Origin: Ixodes scapularis
Lineage: Eukaryota > Arthropoda > Arachnida > Ixodida > Ixodidae
Length of the DNA: 64,000 nucleotides
Assembly (NCBI RefSeq): GCF_016920785.2
Contig: NW_024609836.1
Span: forward strand, 11,252,018-11,316,017
Direction of reading: 5' to 3'
Part shown: piece after piece, positions 24,350 through 35,404 of the stretch
Numbering within the stretch: position 1 is the stretch's first letter
Layout of the letters: every line of letters starts with the position of its first letter
The notes under the pieces: generated by a model
What the model saw: only the letters and a program-made list of their open reading frames with translations
Told to the model about the DNA's origin: nothing
The model's database searches: none
Translations under genes and position numbers: made by a program

Positions 24350-24374
24350 GCGGTACCCCGCACCTCCACCAAAA
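24350..24374 (-). promoter_or_regulatory. Gypsy-1 primer-binding site
   Basis: Sense-strand sequence after the 5' LTR is TTT then TGGTGGAGGTGCGGGG, starting with the TGG expected for pairing with a tRNA CCA end. I could not assign the tRNA with confidence. Confidence 0.7.
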
Positions 24375-24758
24375 TGTCACGGGTGGTGACCAAAAGAAAC
24401 AATAAATACACAGAAAGAAATAGACGTTTAATGTGGCGAACTTGTGCCAAAAATAAAAGGAAATAGAAAAATAACAACAGAGCGTCGCGGGCGTCGAAGG
24501 CGGCGAAGCAGCAAGGTCGAACGCTGAGGCGAAACTGACTCGACAAGGTCGCGGGCGGCCTCTTATCTAGAGTGCGTCGCTATCTCGAAGATTCGGCGAA
24601 AGCGGCTCGAGCGTCGCGTGATCGGGCGAGAATGAACACGCACTTTCTAGAAAACAAAAGCAGGAATAAATGAGAGAAGTTACATGCGGTACATGAATAA
24701 ACGAGAACTTTCTGGAGGTCCGTGACTGAGCGTTGCTTTCTCAGCCCTGGGCGCGGCA
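24375..24758 (-). repeat. Gypsy-1 5' LTR
   Basis: 384 bp, same ends and apparently the same sequence as 18874-19257. Provides the promoter and start of the genomic RNA in the sense (minus) orientation. Confidence 0.95.
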
Positions 24759-24762
24759 ATAT

Positions 24763-25430
24763 GACTTTTAAAAACATAAAAAAACAGCAAGTGGAGGTAA
24801 GCATGGGCATTTACCACCATATAATTTCAACAAGAAACTTCTCGTATCATAATATAAGATAAAACTAAATCGAGAGTATCGCCAGACCCGTTCGCGAAGA
24901 TGTCGTGTTTTATGAACTCATTAAAACTGACGAAGTTCAAGAGACACGACGCTTTTTGGCGCGTGCGTGAACCTTCACTAGTAATGCTTTCTGAAAGCCA
25001 GTCAACTTTCGGTAAATTAAAATCACCGCAAAGTTCCACTCAGTATGTACTTGCATCTATTCTGTTTTCAAGAAAATTCAAATGGCTCATAAAAAGTGCT
25101 CCGCCTGAAGCAGGGGGAAAATAATAGAATGCAAAGAAAAAGTTATATCCATCAGCAGAGGGTATGTTGAAACAGACAGATTCTTAATAAGTTTCTAAAT
25201 CGTTACGTCTATACACATTCAAAGGTTGACCCCAGCTATCCGTACATCACCCCGTACTTTATGCCGGTCGTATAGCCACGATCTCTAGGAAACATAGCAA
25301 GGGATGATGGAAATATATTCTCTACTCGCGATTCCATCATGAATCCACGTATCTGACAAAGTTATGGTATCAAAAGCACAGCCTAGTTGATTGGCCATTA
25401 ATTCATCTGATATGGTTTTTGATAGTGACT
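24763..25430 (-). pseudogene. LINE-D, endonuclease part
   Basis: Minus-strand apurinic-type endonuclease. 25370-25310 reads ITLSDTWIHDGIASREY (usual LSETWL motif). 25125-25040 has YYFPPASGG (usual YRPP). 25039-24827 is an open frame of 70 codons beginning CGDFNLPKVDW, the GDFN catalytic block, and continuing to GSGDTLDLVLS (usual S-IDLI). Frameshifts or stops separate the blocks. This is the upstream end of the same LINE that continues beyond the Gypsy-1 insertion at 18873. Confidence 0.7.
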
Positions 25431-26635
25431 AATATTTTTCTAAGTGCGGGAAGAATATGTCTGAAAAACTGGATGACGTGAACCAATATATTTCTTTCAG
25501 ATATGTGGACGACTTTATAGTGCTTAGTAAAACGGCTGGTGTTTGAAGTAGTGAAAACACAGACGTTCTGAATGTGGCCTAGGTCATGCGGCGAAGGCCT
25601 GAGCTTCTCACATGAAGAGCTAATAAACGGTAGTTCCTTCATGGCAGTTCCTCGACCTAGGCGACACATCATGGGAGACCACATGTTGGATATATGAGCC
25701 ACGCTCGAAAAAGAGAATTCTCCCGTTTACCTTTACGCACTCCGAAATGCCTCTGTGTGCCTCGTGGCATCACTTAGAAAATCTTGTGCACATGGCGCTC
25801 GAGAGAACTTCACGAGACAGGTAGCGCATAGAGAAAGTGGGCTACCTCTAGAACACTCTGGTGCATGTGGCAGGGAGCCTGATAAAACAGATCAAAGGCA
25901 CACGGGGGCAACTTCGTGTGAGAGACTCACTGAGGCCGGTGGTCATCCCGAACGCGCCCTTACTACCCCAGAACCTCAAGAAGGTTACTCGAGGCTATCG
26001 CCTAGCACGTTATCGCGAGCAATGATTTCCCCACACCCCCTAGGGGTGTGTAGGGAAAGGCACCCCTTAACTCGCACCCCTATAATTCGCAGAGAAATGC
26101 ACACCCTTAATGCACAACGACTCCTCCGTTCTCATTGCCCCCAACCCCCCCCCCCCCCCCCCCTCAAAAAAAAAATTTAGACACCTTTCCTAATTTCAAT
26201 TTCAGGGAAAACCCCTGATCGCGACTATGCCGCGAAATGAACAATCCCCGAATGGACAAAGATCCTTGTTAACACGAAACACTGTAGCAGGTGCACGGAG
26301 TGCGCCACGAGAGTTGCACATGAAATCCCCATGTCACCCTCGGAGTGAATACTCAACACGGCAGAGACTTAAGACTCCACACCTGGTGTCGAGCAGACAG
26401 ATGGCGCGTCGGCAGCCACGATTGCCTGGTTCACAGCAGTCTGGTTCACTACTGTTTGGCGAAGGTTGGGCTGACCTTGACAGTAAGAGCACTGTTGCCC
26501 GAACCTAGAAGCTTGGACGTCAGAATATCGAGGCGAGACTAAAGTGCGGTAATGTAAACCACGGTTTTCTGGAGAAACTTGCGCGCGTGCAGCGTCACCA
26601 TTATCCTAAGATCCTATGACGGGCTAATTGGTTAC
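25431..26635. other. Unassigned DNA with a poly-C tract
   Basis: A poly-C run at about 26146-26163 followed by poly-A is the only clear feature. Open frames here lack motifs. Confidence 0.4.
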
Positions 26636-26764
26636 ACATTGCGCAAATAAAGGTAGCGCTAAAGACGAGGAGACGTAGAAGACACAGACCAGGACAAGCG
26701 CGCTCTCCGTTACTGCGTTTTCTACTTGTCCTCGTCTTTAGCGCTACCTTCATTTGTGTAATGT
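26636..26764. mobile_element. 129-bp hairpin MITE
   Basis: AGGTAGCGCTAAAGACGAGG and its near-exact reverse complement form the arms, with ends ACATTGCGCAAAT and ATTTGTGTAATGT. No certain target duplication is seen. The loop contains GACACAGACCAGGACAAGCG. Confidence 0.65.
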
Positions 26765-27890
26765 CACCGTTGTCGCCTTGCCAATCTTCGAATTTTCAGC
26801 GATGGGCGTAGCGTCGTCGTCGGAACCAGCACCAGTAAGCCACGCGGAAGGATTGGCGCCTCTTGAATAATCTCTGAACTTGTAACTGCCATGCCGCTAC
26901 AAATTTGAATAATTGAATTCACTTTGATTAAGTAATAAATAAGCACGTAAGATTGGGGTAGCTTTCAACTCTATCTGGAAGAATTTGCTACTTTCATTCG
27001 CTGTCGTTGCTGTTTCCTCCATTCAAGTAACGTTTATGTTGTTTTATCTGAAAAGTAATATCAAATTCCTCAACAAAACGTTATTAAGTTTGTAGGCAAT
27101 AATTTCCCTAAACGCTTGGTTCTCTAGGCATCAAATTGCTGGTAGAACTGTTTTGTCATGTCGCATCACTCAATGTCATGGTTTTTCATGAAAATTATTG
27201 TTTATTTAATAGCTGTCTTTCCGAGTGATACACCACCGAAGGAGTTTGCTTAATAGGAAGCCCATCTCGTTATACAGGTATTCTTCTCACACTGCGCTTC
27301 AATAATTATATGCCCTAATAATTTGCCAGCGTACACTTTTCTAGCTTAATTGCTCCGTATAGCTATCACTCGAGTTAATAAAACATGACTGCCCGAATAA
27401 AAACTCGTAGCTACGAATGCAAATCCACTCGTGATGCTTACTTGTCAGCGCTGTTCCGTGGCGCCCGATCGCTTCCCGTTCAACAAAATCCGCTTCCTAG
27501 CCCGTTTGTTATTTGTAAATGAATTTCTAGATAATAAGACACGTTCGTATCAATAACAACTTATTTTCACGGCGGTATATTTACGCGCGATGCCTTCATG
27601 TATATGCCCAGTCGCCCGACCCGACTCGATCGCCTCAAGTGGTGACGTCACGGGAGGGGCGCTCCGGACAGTCGGACACCCATTCCAAGCACCGTGGCCC
27701 TGACTTCAGTGATGTTAAGGAAATGAAAGGGAGCGATTGGCTGGCGGTGTCATGTGAATTTCTTTGAGGGTCACTTGCCGCTGGTTTTTTTTTATGCGAT
27801 ATTAATGTGATAGCATTATTTAGCTACTTCGCCCGTTTTTCGCGAAACGGTATCTTGCCTCGAATGCGCCGTGCGTCTGCGCGGCACGCG
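26765..27890. other. Unassigned DNA
   Basis: No gene or TE boundary recognised. Confidence 0.4.
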
Positions 27891-27906
27891 TATGCAGACG
27901 CCGTCC

Positions 27907-28133
27907 GAGACGTCGTCCTAGAGATAATCCTAGAGGTCGTCCTTGAGGTTGTCCTAGAGGTCGTCCTAGAGCTCGTCCTTGAGATCGTCCTAAAGGTTTA
28001 AAAGGTCGGTTGAGACGTCGTCCTTGACGTCTTCCTTGAGGTCATACTAGAGGTCGTGTTAGAGGTCATCCTTGAGATCGCCTTAGAGGTCGTCCTAGAG
28101 ATCGACCTGGACGTCGTTCTCCATGTCGTCCTA
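27907..28133 (+). repeat. 12-bp minisatellite
   Basis: About 18 imperfect copies of a 12-bp unit close to GAGGTCGTCCTA, interrupted once near 27990-28010. Because 12 is a multiple of three, frames through it look open in both directions (a Val/Leu/Glu-rich frame on plus, Arg/Thr/Ser-rich on minus), but there is no evidence they are coding. Confidence 0.85.
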
Positions 28134-31100
28134 GCAAGCAGGTAATCCCGCGCCGCGCATACCCGCAGCGGCAGTACGCGCACATTTACATTTGCGCCCA
28201 AAAAAATTATCAGTTTTAGTTGATCTAGTTGGTACATGGTCAATGACGATGATGAAACTGGCTTGAACATTAAACGAAACAGAAACGGGATAAGAGCACA
28301 CACGAAGCTGCAATGATGGTGGGGAACCAGCTTGAGCATGAAATGATTACATACAGACAGAATATTCAGTTAGGGCCGGGCTTGAGTTGGGCCCGTAACT
28401 TATAGATAAGAGACACAGATAGAGCCAGCAGTATCTCCATCTCTGTTTCTTTCTTCTATCTTTGTTTTTGTACGTTTTTTCGTCTCTCAAGTTTAAGCTG
28501 GTGCTATCCTAGCAAATCGCAAAATATGAAACGATTATTCAGAGACGAATCAATCATTAAATTTCAAAGTGGCGCGCTGCAGTCGCGCTGACGTCAATGA
28601 CTGCGTCGTAAACCAATACTGAAATAAAGTGTTCACTCAAACTTTGCGTCGTCGTATTTACAGTGAGCTGCATCGTGATTCTAATGATGAATGCTATCGC
28701 AAGTCAGAGGCAAACAACAATAGTGGTTCCTGCAGCCACGCTTTAGCCTTTCCATGATTATAGTGCGGACTACGCGCCGGGTACGTGCTATGTAAAAAAT
28801 AAAAACATTTTCTGAGTCAAAATTTTTTTTTTTTACGGACTATTTAGTGGGTGCTGGTCATGATCTGGAAAATTCTTTAAGCACACAGTTTTCTTTTTGT
28901 TATAATTCCTTCGCATAATATATGTTGCTCTGAGAAGTCAGCGTAAAAATTAAGTCGTTTTGTTTTGAACTGGGTTTAATTTAGGAAAGGCGGCATCGAC
29001 GTTTTTCTGGCAATGACGGGCTTGCACGGTCTCAGAAAGGCGCAGACTCTGGCAGTGTGGCCCATCGAGCGAGTTGCATGCATTCTGGTCTTCACAGAAC
29101 ATTTGATGACGAGTCAAATACCAAGCGTCTGCAGCTTTGCGGCGTGCTATCGTCAAACTTCATGTTTGCCGCTTGAAGCGCAAAGGTAACCGAAGAACAC
29201 AATAATGCACATGCCTTGTCTTCTTTTCGGTATTGCTTAGGTCCATTTTTTTTAAACATAGGCTCCCTCCTCATCTCCACGCACGCACGACGCAAAAATT
29301 CGAAGGATCCGAAATACACTGAGATTAGACTGTGGCAGCTAACGTTTCCAACAATCGCTTTACCAAATCCCCTAAATAGGATCAAGAAGCCATTTCACCC
29401 CCTTTGGTTCTCGTCATCCCTTTTTCCACCCTTTACCTCGCGAGCGCACCCCACAGATTTTGCGACGGTTCGCGAATGTGACGTCATTTCATCCCGTTTT
29501 CCCCATCGAGCCCCTTCCTCTCCGCGCACGACTGAAGCACGTGCGCACGCGTTGCCTCTGCAAAAAAATACGACCGTTCGCGGAACGTGCTCAACTTGAG
29601 TTTGGTAAACCTAACCTTCGTCTGGAATCCTCGGTGGCTCGCTCTATTGATTAGCGTCGACTAATTGCCTCAAAGCGAAAGTTTCCCTCCTCCCCTCGTA
29701 GGACTCCTCTCCCCCAAAACACCGTCTTCGCCTCCCCTTTAAATCCCCCTCTCCTTCGACGAGCCCTCGGGCCGCAGCGGCAGGAGTGGCACGTGACCTT
29801 TCCCTAATTATTCCCTAATTAGGGAAGCGGGCGCACGCCGAGTTTCACCGATGCCCCCTGGTGGCGATGCCGTCCGCACCCTCAAGTCCCAGTTCGCTGC
29901 TCCCCGAGTGAGGAGAGCACACGCCCTCCCCCGAAGTACTGATCTTATTAAGCCCGTGGTCTCGTAGTAAGTTCGTTACCTCCTCGTCAGCGTACACCCG
30001 ATATCCTATTTGTGTTTGTTTTTATTGTGTTTTTTTGCCTTCCTTTTGAATTGCTCAAAAAGGAACACAAAAAAAGAACGGGAATAAGTGCTAGCTTAAA
30101 ACTGTCAGTACTAGCTTTTGGCTAGCACTGATAAGTCGTGCTAACCTAAAGACGCAGTCACCCTACTCTTACGTCATACATACGACACTGTGTTGGCGTG
30201 CAGTCATGATGATCGAATTATCTGCAGGTAGGCGTCAAGCGTGTTCGGAGCATGTTTACTTAATTCATATGTCTGCTTCGAACATGTCAGCAGAATGTCT
30301 CCGCATTGCCTCTCTGACAAGATTATCCACAGAAAGAAGAAATACGCCCCACACAGCGTCTGCATACTGTATTTAGTATGATGTGTTAGCAGCCTTTTAA
30401 CTTGCGGTCACACTGCTAATATGGACCCAAGGCAGTAAACAAAGGGCGCCTCGGTCGGCTGCTAGTTAGCTCCGCTGGTGGCAAAACTGAGCATTTTTGG
30501 GCAGGCCCGGCCTCCGAACGATTGATCACGAGCATTGCGTCAGAGTTCGACCGGGCACTCGGAGATTCGAGCTTGAGGTCGGGTCCAATCGTTGTTGTCA
30601 AGAGACACTGTTTCCTTCAATCCACAAGAAAAAAGAAAAAAAAAAAGCGTCGGGCGCCAGATGTCTTGACGTCATCACGCAGAAATAAGAGACGCGCACC
30701 CTAGTAGGGGTGGCGTGAATCTGGCACTTTTCATTGTCGTGCAGCGTTGAATCTAGCCGATTTCGGACGTCCAAAGGTGTTTTTTCCGTTCTTCAGCACT
30801 ACACAGAAGGGTAAAAGGTCAGTGAAGATAACGATAGCTAGCGCGAGGCCCAGTCAGGTAAGCTTGTACTACCCCGTATGAGAATGAAACAGTTTATTCT
30901 GAACTTCAGCAAAGGAGGCCTATATGACCACGGCTGATGCAGCGATCGAGCTATTTGAAAGTAACTATCCCAGCCAATTATGCACCACGTGACCTAGAGC
31001 TACAATCGCGACGCAAAATCGGACAGTCACATCTCTTTACCACTAGATTTACCCTGATGGCTTGCAGCAACGTTACTAGAGGGGGTAAAGGGCGATACAA

Positions 31101-31190
31101 AAGCTTGCATCGAGTCCAAACCAGTGCAACTGCTACAGCTCCGTTGGCTTAAACAAAAGCGGTTTTTACGAGAAAAGAGTCACAGTACAG
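28134..31190. other. Unassigned DNA
   Basis: Three kilobases without a recognisable gene. A TTCCCTAATTA duplication occurs at 29802-29823. GCCCCCTGGTGG at 29853-29864 resembles a CTCF core. Poly-T at 28829-28841 and an A-rich run at 30629-30647 are the only other marks. Confidence 0.4.
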
Positions 31191-31197
31191 GCTAGCT

Positions 31198-31311
31198 GGT
31201 GGAAGTCAACCATTTCGTCGTTTACGTGGTGTGGTTTGGAGTAAACGACGAAATGGTGGAAGTCAACCATTTCGTCGTTTACGTGGTGTGGTTTGGAGGG
31301 TATTGTTTGTT
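31198..31311. repeat. 57-bp tandem duplication with internal inverted motif
   Basis: Two copies (31198-31254 and from 31255) of a unit containing ACCATTTCGTCGTTTACGTG and, in reverse, GTAAACGACGAAATGGT. The same GTAAACGACGAAA motif recurs at 31654-31666. Confidence 0.75.
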
Positions 31312-31339
31312 TTCTATAATTTTGGAGGTGACCGGTTTT

Positions 31340-31625
31340 GAGTGGGATGTTGTTGTGGGCTGTTGTCCTGTTTATTGTGAGGACACAAAAGAGTTGATTG
31401 AAGTCTTTGTGAGGCATATCTGCTGCTAGAACCTTTTCACTTGGAAACGTTGGGAGTGTTCGCTTCTTTTGTGATAGAGTGGAACCTGTAAAGTCACGGT
31501 GCAGAGGTCAAGTCGTATGTGATTGGTTGATGACGACGAGAACGAACTATATAAGAGGAGGTTGTTGAAATAAACTTGTAGCTGAGTTTGAGACCTGTCT
31601 GCTTTTCTGTTACTTCTGCTCTTCA
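31340..31625 (+). promoter_or_regulatory. LTR-like module with TATA box and poly(A) signal
   Basis: TATATAA at 31548-31554 is followed by AATAAA at 31569-31574, a spacing seen in LTRs where promoter and polyadenylation signal sit close together. I could not find matching TG...CA ends or a target duplication, so this remains a guess. Confidence 0.3.
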
Positions 31626-31699
31626 AAAAAAAAAAAACCCAGTCTCAGGGTAAACGACGAAACGGTTTTTACCCCGTTTTGTTGGAGACGACGCAGTTG

Positions 31700-32926
31700 T
31701 TGCCATGGCAACTTGGACGTCGCAAGTCGTTGCAGTCGCACTTCAGTCGGGCTCACGCGAATGTCTGAATCGCCCTTCAGTTTAAAAACTCAAGCGGCGT
31801 TCACTCTAGGAGCGCGGTCCGCTGTGGTAGCAAGCGAAACAGTGGCGCTGCCGTCACAGTGCGACCGGTTCTCCTCGCGTTTTTTTTTTCGACACTTGCA
31901 TCGCTAGCGTGCATTGATCTTTATTATTCACCGATGTTTGTTTGCAAACAAGCTGGCTGCCGCCCGCTATTGGTGGACCCCTGCGTGCTTCAGATTTTCC
32001 TCTTCATTTTGTCTCACATCCATTTGTTATTCGCACTATCTTTTACAGTGCACAAAGTTTCTTACAAACGTGTGACAGCTACTCCTCCGAAGAGAAACCT
32101 TCTTACCCGATTACTGTACGTGTCTGAAGAGCAAATACAAACACCACCGGAAGTCTACTGGGGCACAAAATACTGTGGCGCCCTCGTGGTACCAACTCCC
32201 ACCGAATCAGTTGAATAGGGGGCGGGATGACGCATAGCCGCTCTCCGAGCAGGGCGCAAGTGAAGCTACCGGGACCTTGATGCTTGTCCTGGAAGTCGGG
32301 CGTCTGCTCTGCTTCCTAGTGCATTCCCGTACTTTACGGTGTATGAGTGGGCTTTATTAATCATGCTCCGAATTAAATCACGAAAATGAGGCATTTGAAT
32401 TTGGGACATATGCACACTTGATCAACTAGAATATCAAAATGCTTACATTGAATGGCTTCCCACGATACTTCTTGGGTCTGCATGCTCTCTTACTGCGCAA
32501 CAAGCAGACTCTCTTGAGAGGCAAGCAAAAATGCAGCGCCCTCGACGCTTTTTGAGCCAGCACTCGGAAGGGCTTCAAAGCCTACCAAGTGCCTACTTCC
32601 GGGACAAGCCGCTTACTTCCGGTGGCTTCATACCTGTTTTCTAAATGCACCATCCATCACTCTATAATAGAGGTCAGTGCTCGCATGGTTTGCTGCGGCA
32701 GTACCACCAAGAACACAATGACTGCGGGTTTCCTTCTCTAAACGCTATCACTAGTGGATTCACCCAGCGCCCCCTAAGTAGTCCGGATGAGCGCCATCGT
32801 CTGCTACATCGTCTGCTGCAGTGGTTGTTGTTGCAGAGAAGGAAACAGGCGATCACGCCGAGTCTCTATTGCTGTAGCAGACGATGAAGTTAGTCGTTCA
32901 CGCGGTGCGTCGAATGCATGAGTAAA
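31700..32926. other. Unassigned DNA with a small inverted repeat
   Basis: CATCGTCTGCTACA at 32798-32811 is inverted at 32873-32886 and partly duplicated next to itself. No gene recognised upstream of the THAP-like exon that starts at 32927. Confidence 0.4.
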
Positions 32927-33083
32927 ATGCCTAGCCACTGCTGTGTGAAGGGCTCCAAAGCAAAGAAGCACAGGTCTCATAGCACAGTACCAGCTTTTGC
33001 CCTCCCGATGGATGAGCCACGATCGCAACAGTGATTGCTTGCCAGCCCTTCGGAAGGACAGCGTTGTGTCCCAATACTCAAAG
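32927..33083 (+). pseudogene. THAP-domain-like exon 1
   Basis: From ATG at 32927 the frame starts MPSHCCVKGSK and continues to FALPMDEPRSQQ, matching the start of a THAP zinc finger (usual C-x(2-4)-C, then a FP-D--R--W block). The frame is then lost at a TGA where the conserved Trp is expected. Continuing in another frame gives CLPALRKDSVVSQYSK up to a GT at 33084, matching the -W--AL-RKD--P---S segment. So a one-insertion or two-deletion frameshift near 33015-33020 breaks it. The second Cys of the first pair appears as Ser. THAP domains bind DNA in P-element transposases and in host regulators; which one this was cannot be told. Confidence 0.5.
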
Positions 33084-33994
33084 GTACGCATAAATAAAGT
33101 GATGTTTACACTCATATTTCGCAGTAGTTTTAATAACTGCATCGCCCTACGTTGTGACCGTTTTCCTCGAGGTGCAACAGTGAGATTCTAAGACAGTCGT
33201 GCTTTCTGTGGTGCGACCGCAAATTACCGGGGTATCCGCGTTCGTACGAAGCGTTATAACCAGTTAGGACAGTAGTTTGGCACGCGCAATTATAGCGCAA
33301 TGTTTCGTCTCAACCGTAAAAGTAGAGTAATGCAGGAACGGACATAGTTGCTCGCCGGCGCATTTTACGTAACGCATTTAAACGCGACTCCGGAAATAGT
33401 CATTCCTGCCTTTCATTCCGTAGCATGCGCAAGACCTTTGCCTACAGCCTGGCTGGAAAATTTACATTTAAACTTCAAAACGAAAAAAAAAACACGCGCC
33501 AGAGAATCGACACAGTTAACCGAACTCTTATATTCTTTTTTTTTATTCAACAAAGCTGACTGAACGCCCTGCAGCTAAACCTACCACGGAATTGAGGATT
33601 CCAGTTTTGTCTTAACGAATCGAAGTGTAGTTGCCTATATGTCGTCTTGAGCGTCATTATTTTTGTTACTTTCAGTTACGAAAAAGCCTATTCGTACTTA
33701 ATCTTAGCTTTGAGCGGTGTTTGTGTCACACGCTATTTATTCACATTGCACGTATAAACAATGACATCGAAAGCAGCAGAATCATGAGCAACACTTATAA
33801 TTATTCAATTTTTGTTTTGTAGATATACTTCTTGCACCTATCACCCTTAACAAAACTAGCAGTCTAATGCCTGTCCAGTACATAACTGCTTATGTTGCAT
33901 GGCTCATTGATTAGATCAAATATTAATTTTTAAAGTTTTCCATAGAACTAACGTAACACTCGCAAGAAACAGTCAAATTCGCTTTCATTATTAG
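33084..33994 (+). other. Putative intron between THAP-like exons
   Basis: Begins GTACGC and ends TTATTAG. Phase 0 at both ends joins S-K to V-C in the THAP alignment. The interior is AT-rich with no TE recognised. Confidence 0.45.
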
Positions 33995-34113
33995 GTGTGT
34001 GCAGGAAACGTTGTGAAGGAAGATTCATCATCACATCAAGAGAGTACACTGACACCAGGACTGGAAGAGTCCTCCAAGGGGAGGCTATGTTCGACAAATG
34101 TTTCGTTTCACCT
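33995..34113 (+). pseudogene. THAP-domain-like exon 2, interrupted by a hairpin MITE
   Basis: VCAGNVVKEDSSSHQESTL matches the end of a THAP finger, normally C-x2-H-F---D, but the His position is Asn (AAC). SSKGRLCSTNVSF follows, like the R-L---AVPS segment after THAP domains. The open frame continues to 34399, but only because a 122-bp hairpin and a SINE fill it. Confidence 0.5.
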
Positions 34114-34114
34114 A

Positions 34115-34236
34115 AAAAGAAACAAAAGTGACGATATCACGTCTGATTGGCTAAAGGCTCAATTGACGAAAGAGGGAACATTGGTCAATTGCGCCTATAA
34201 CCAATCAGACGCGATATCGTCACTTCCGTTTCTTTT
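34115..34236. mobile_element. 122-bp hairpin MITE
   Basis: Inverted arms with AAAGTGACGATATCACGTCT and its reverse, and a second inverted block GTCAATTG around the centre. Inserted at the 3' end of the THAP-like exon. Confidence 0.65.
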
Positions 34237-34250
34237 GAAGCCTGCTGTTC

Positions 34251-34540
34251 GAACTAGCGCACACCAGCTCGGAACACGTGGAGCGAAAGCTCGCGCAACC
34301 CAGGGATCCTTGGTTCAATCCCCACCCCTGCTCGTTTCAATCACGATGAGCATCGCACAGGCGTGCGGTCGTGTATCACTACTGCGTGGTGCATGTTAAA
34401 GACCACAAGCAAGCGGTTGTACTGCACTGGCCAAATTGTTCATCTACAGCTAAGAGACAAGTCGCCCGTTGAGGCAGACTAAGTTCACGTAATGTCGACA
34501 TACACGCAAATAAATTTTCGTTGCCTGCACCAGGACAACA
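34251..34540 (+). repeat. tRNA-Ser-like SINE, copy 1 (5'-truncated)
   Basis: Contains TAGCGCACACCAGCT, GTGGAGCGAAAGCTCGCGCAA and a B-box-like GGTTCAATCCC (34312-34322). A body follows with ATCACTACTGCGTGGT and AGCGGTTGTACTGCACTGGC that closely matches the reverse complement of 35405-35702. The A-box portion seen in the other copy is missing here. Confidence 0.75.
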
Positions 34541-34972
34541 ATTTGTCTTGCACAACGTGGCAAACAATGCAAGTACTGCATTCGAGAAGTAAGCGTGAGT
34601 CACGGTTGTACCGGTGAATGTGTCGTGGTGGTTTTGGTTGCTGTGGACGCAACCGACGCAAATGACTGGACCAAGCATTTGCGTCGCCAGTTGCAGCTTA
34701 TGGCGTTACGCTGTCGCTTGAGACATTTTGAATGCAGGCGTGCATAAGCTGCATAGAACTGAACAACTATTCGGAAACGCTGCCAAATCACCATATATAA
34801 ACACGAACGACAATCAACTACTGCGAAATACTGTCGGTCAATTGCTGCACATTCCAGAACATGTGAGTCGTGTTCCTAGATTTCGCTGCATGTGCAGTAC
34901 TGTAGTCCTGGTATGCTACGTTAAAGGGGTCATGACACCGGATATCACGTTGGAATCGTGGACATACCAACC

Positions 34973-35243
34973 GGGGGGCAAGGGGGCGGTTGTCCCCCCC
35001 CCCCCCCCCCAGTTTTAAAAGGGGGGGGGGGGGGAGCAAGGCCAGGCATGTGTTTTGCCCCCCCCCCCCCCCCCCCCCTGAAACAGCCGCCACTGGGGAG
35101 TGCAAACACTTACTGGCGGCGCCCAAGGGATACCGAGGGCATTGCGCCCTGCCCTTGGGGGGGGGGGGGGGGGGAGGGGGGAGTGTATAATTGTTCTCCC
35201 CCCCCCCCCCCCCCCCACTCAAAAACAGGTTGCTACGCCACTG
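34973..35243. repeat. Poly-G/poly-C rich repeat block
   Basis: Four alternating runs of C or G, roughly 12-18 bases each. Terminal-like motifs CAGCCGCCACTG (35084-35095) and GCTACGCCACTG (35231-35242) suggest two adjacent copies of a MITE family related to the one at 49253-49448. Homopolymer lengths here are likely to be unreliable. Confidence 0.5.
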
Positions 35244-35404
35244 GTTCGAATGTTTTTGACGTTGCAGAGGCGTGCTGCTCCTAGTCTGGCCCAAGAATAT
35301 CCGCACGGAGCGCCACTGATTCAGAAGCTTCTTTGTCGCGGTAACATTGCGAGAATAAAAGGGGACTATTTCTTTCAGTCTTGCCTTCGCAAAGCTTGAT
35401 GGCA

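Larger units (their letters stand above)
18874..24758 (-). mobile_element. Complete Ty3/Gypsy LTR retrotransposon (Gypsy-1, 5885 bp)
   Basis: Two 384-bp LTRs, TGTCACGG...GCGCGGCA as read on the plus strand, bracket gag, protease, RT, RNase H and integrase on the minus strand. The flanking tetranucleotide ATAT occurs on both sides (18870-18873, 24759-24762), fitting a 4-bp target duplication. A primer-binding site lies inside the 5' LTR and a polypurine tract inside the 3' LTR. No env-like frame. It is inserted in LINE-D between the endonuclease and RT portions. The LTRs look identical base for base, yet gag carries a frameshift and pol an in-frame stop. Confidence 0.95.

Noticed and set aside
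19276..24546. Many plus-strand open frames opposite the Gypsy-1 gag and pol genes
   Set aside because: They are antisense shadows of a GC-rich coding sequence and contain no motifs of their own.
34251..34340. A functional tRNA gene
   Set aside because: The A-box half is missing and the sequence is joined to a SINE body that is repeated nearby.
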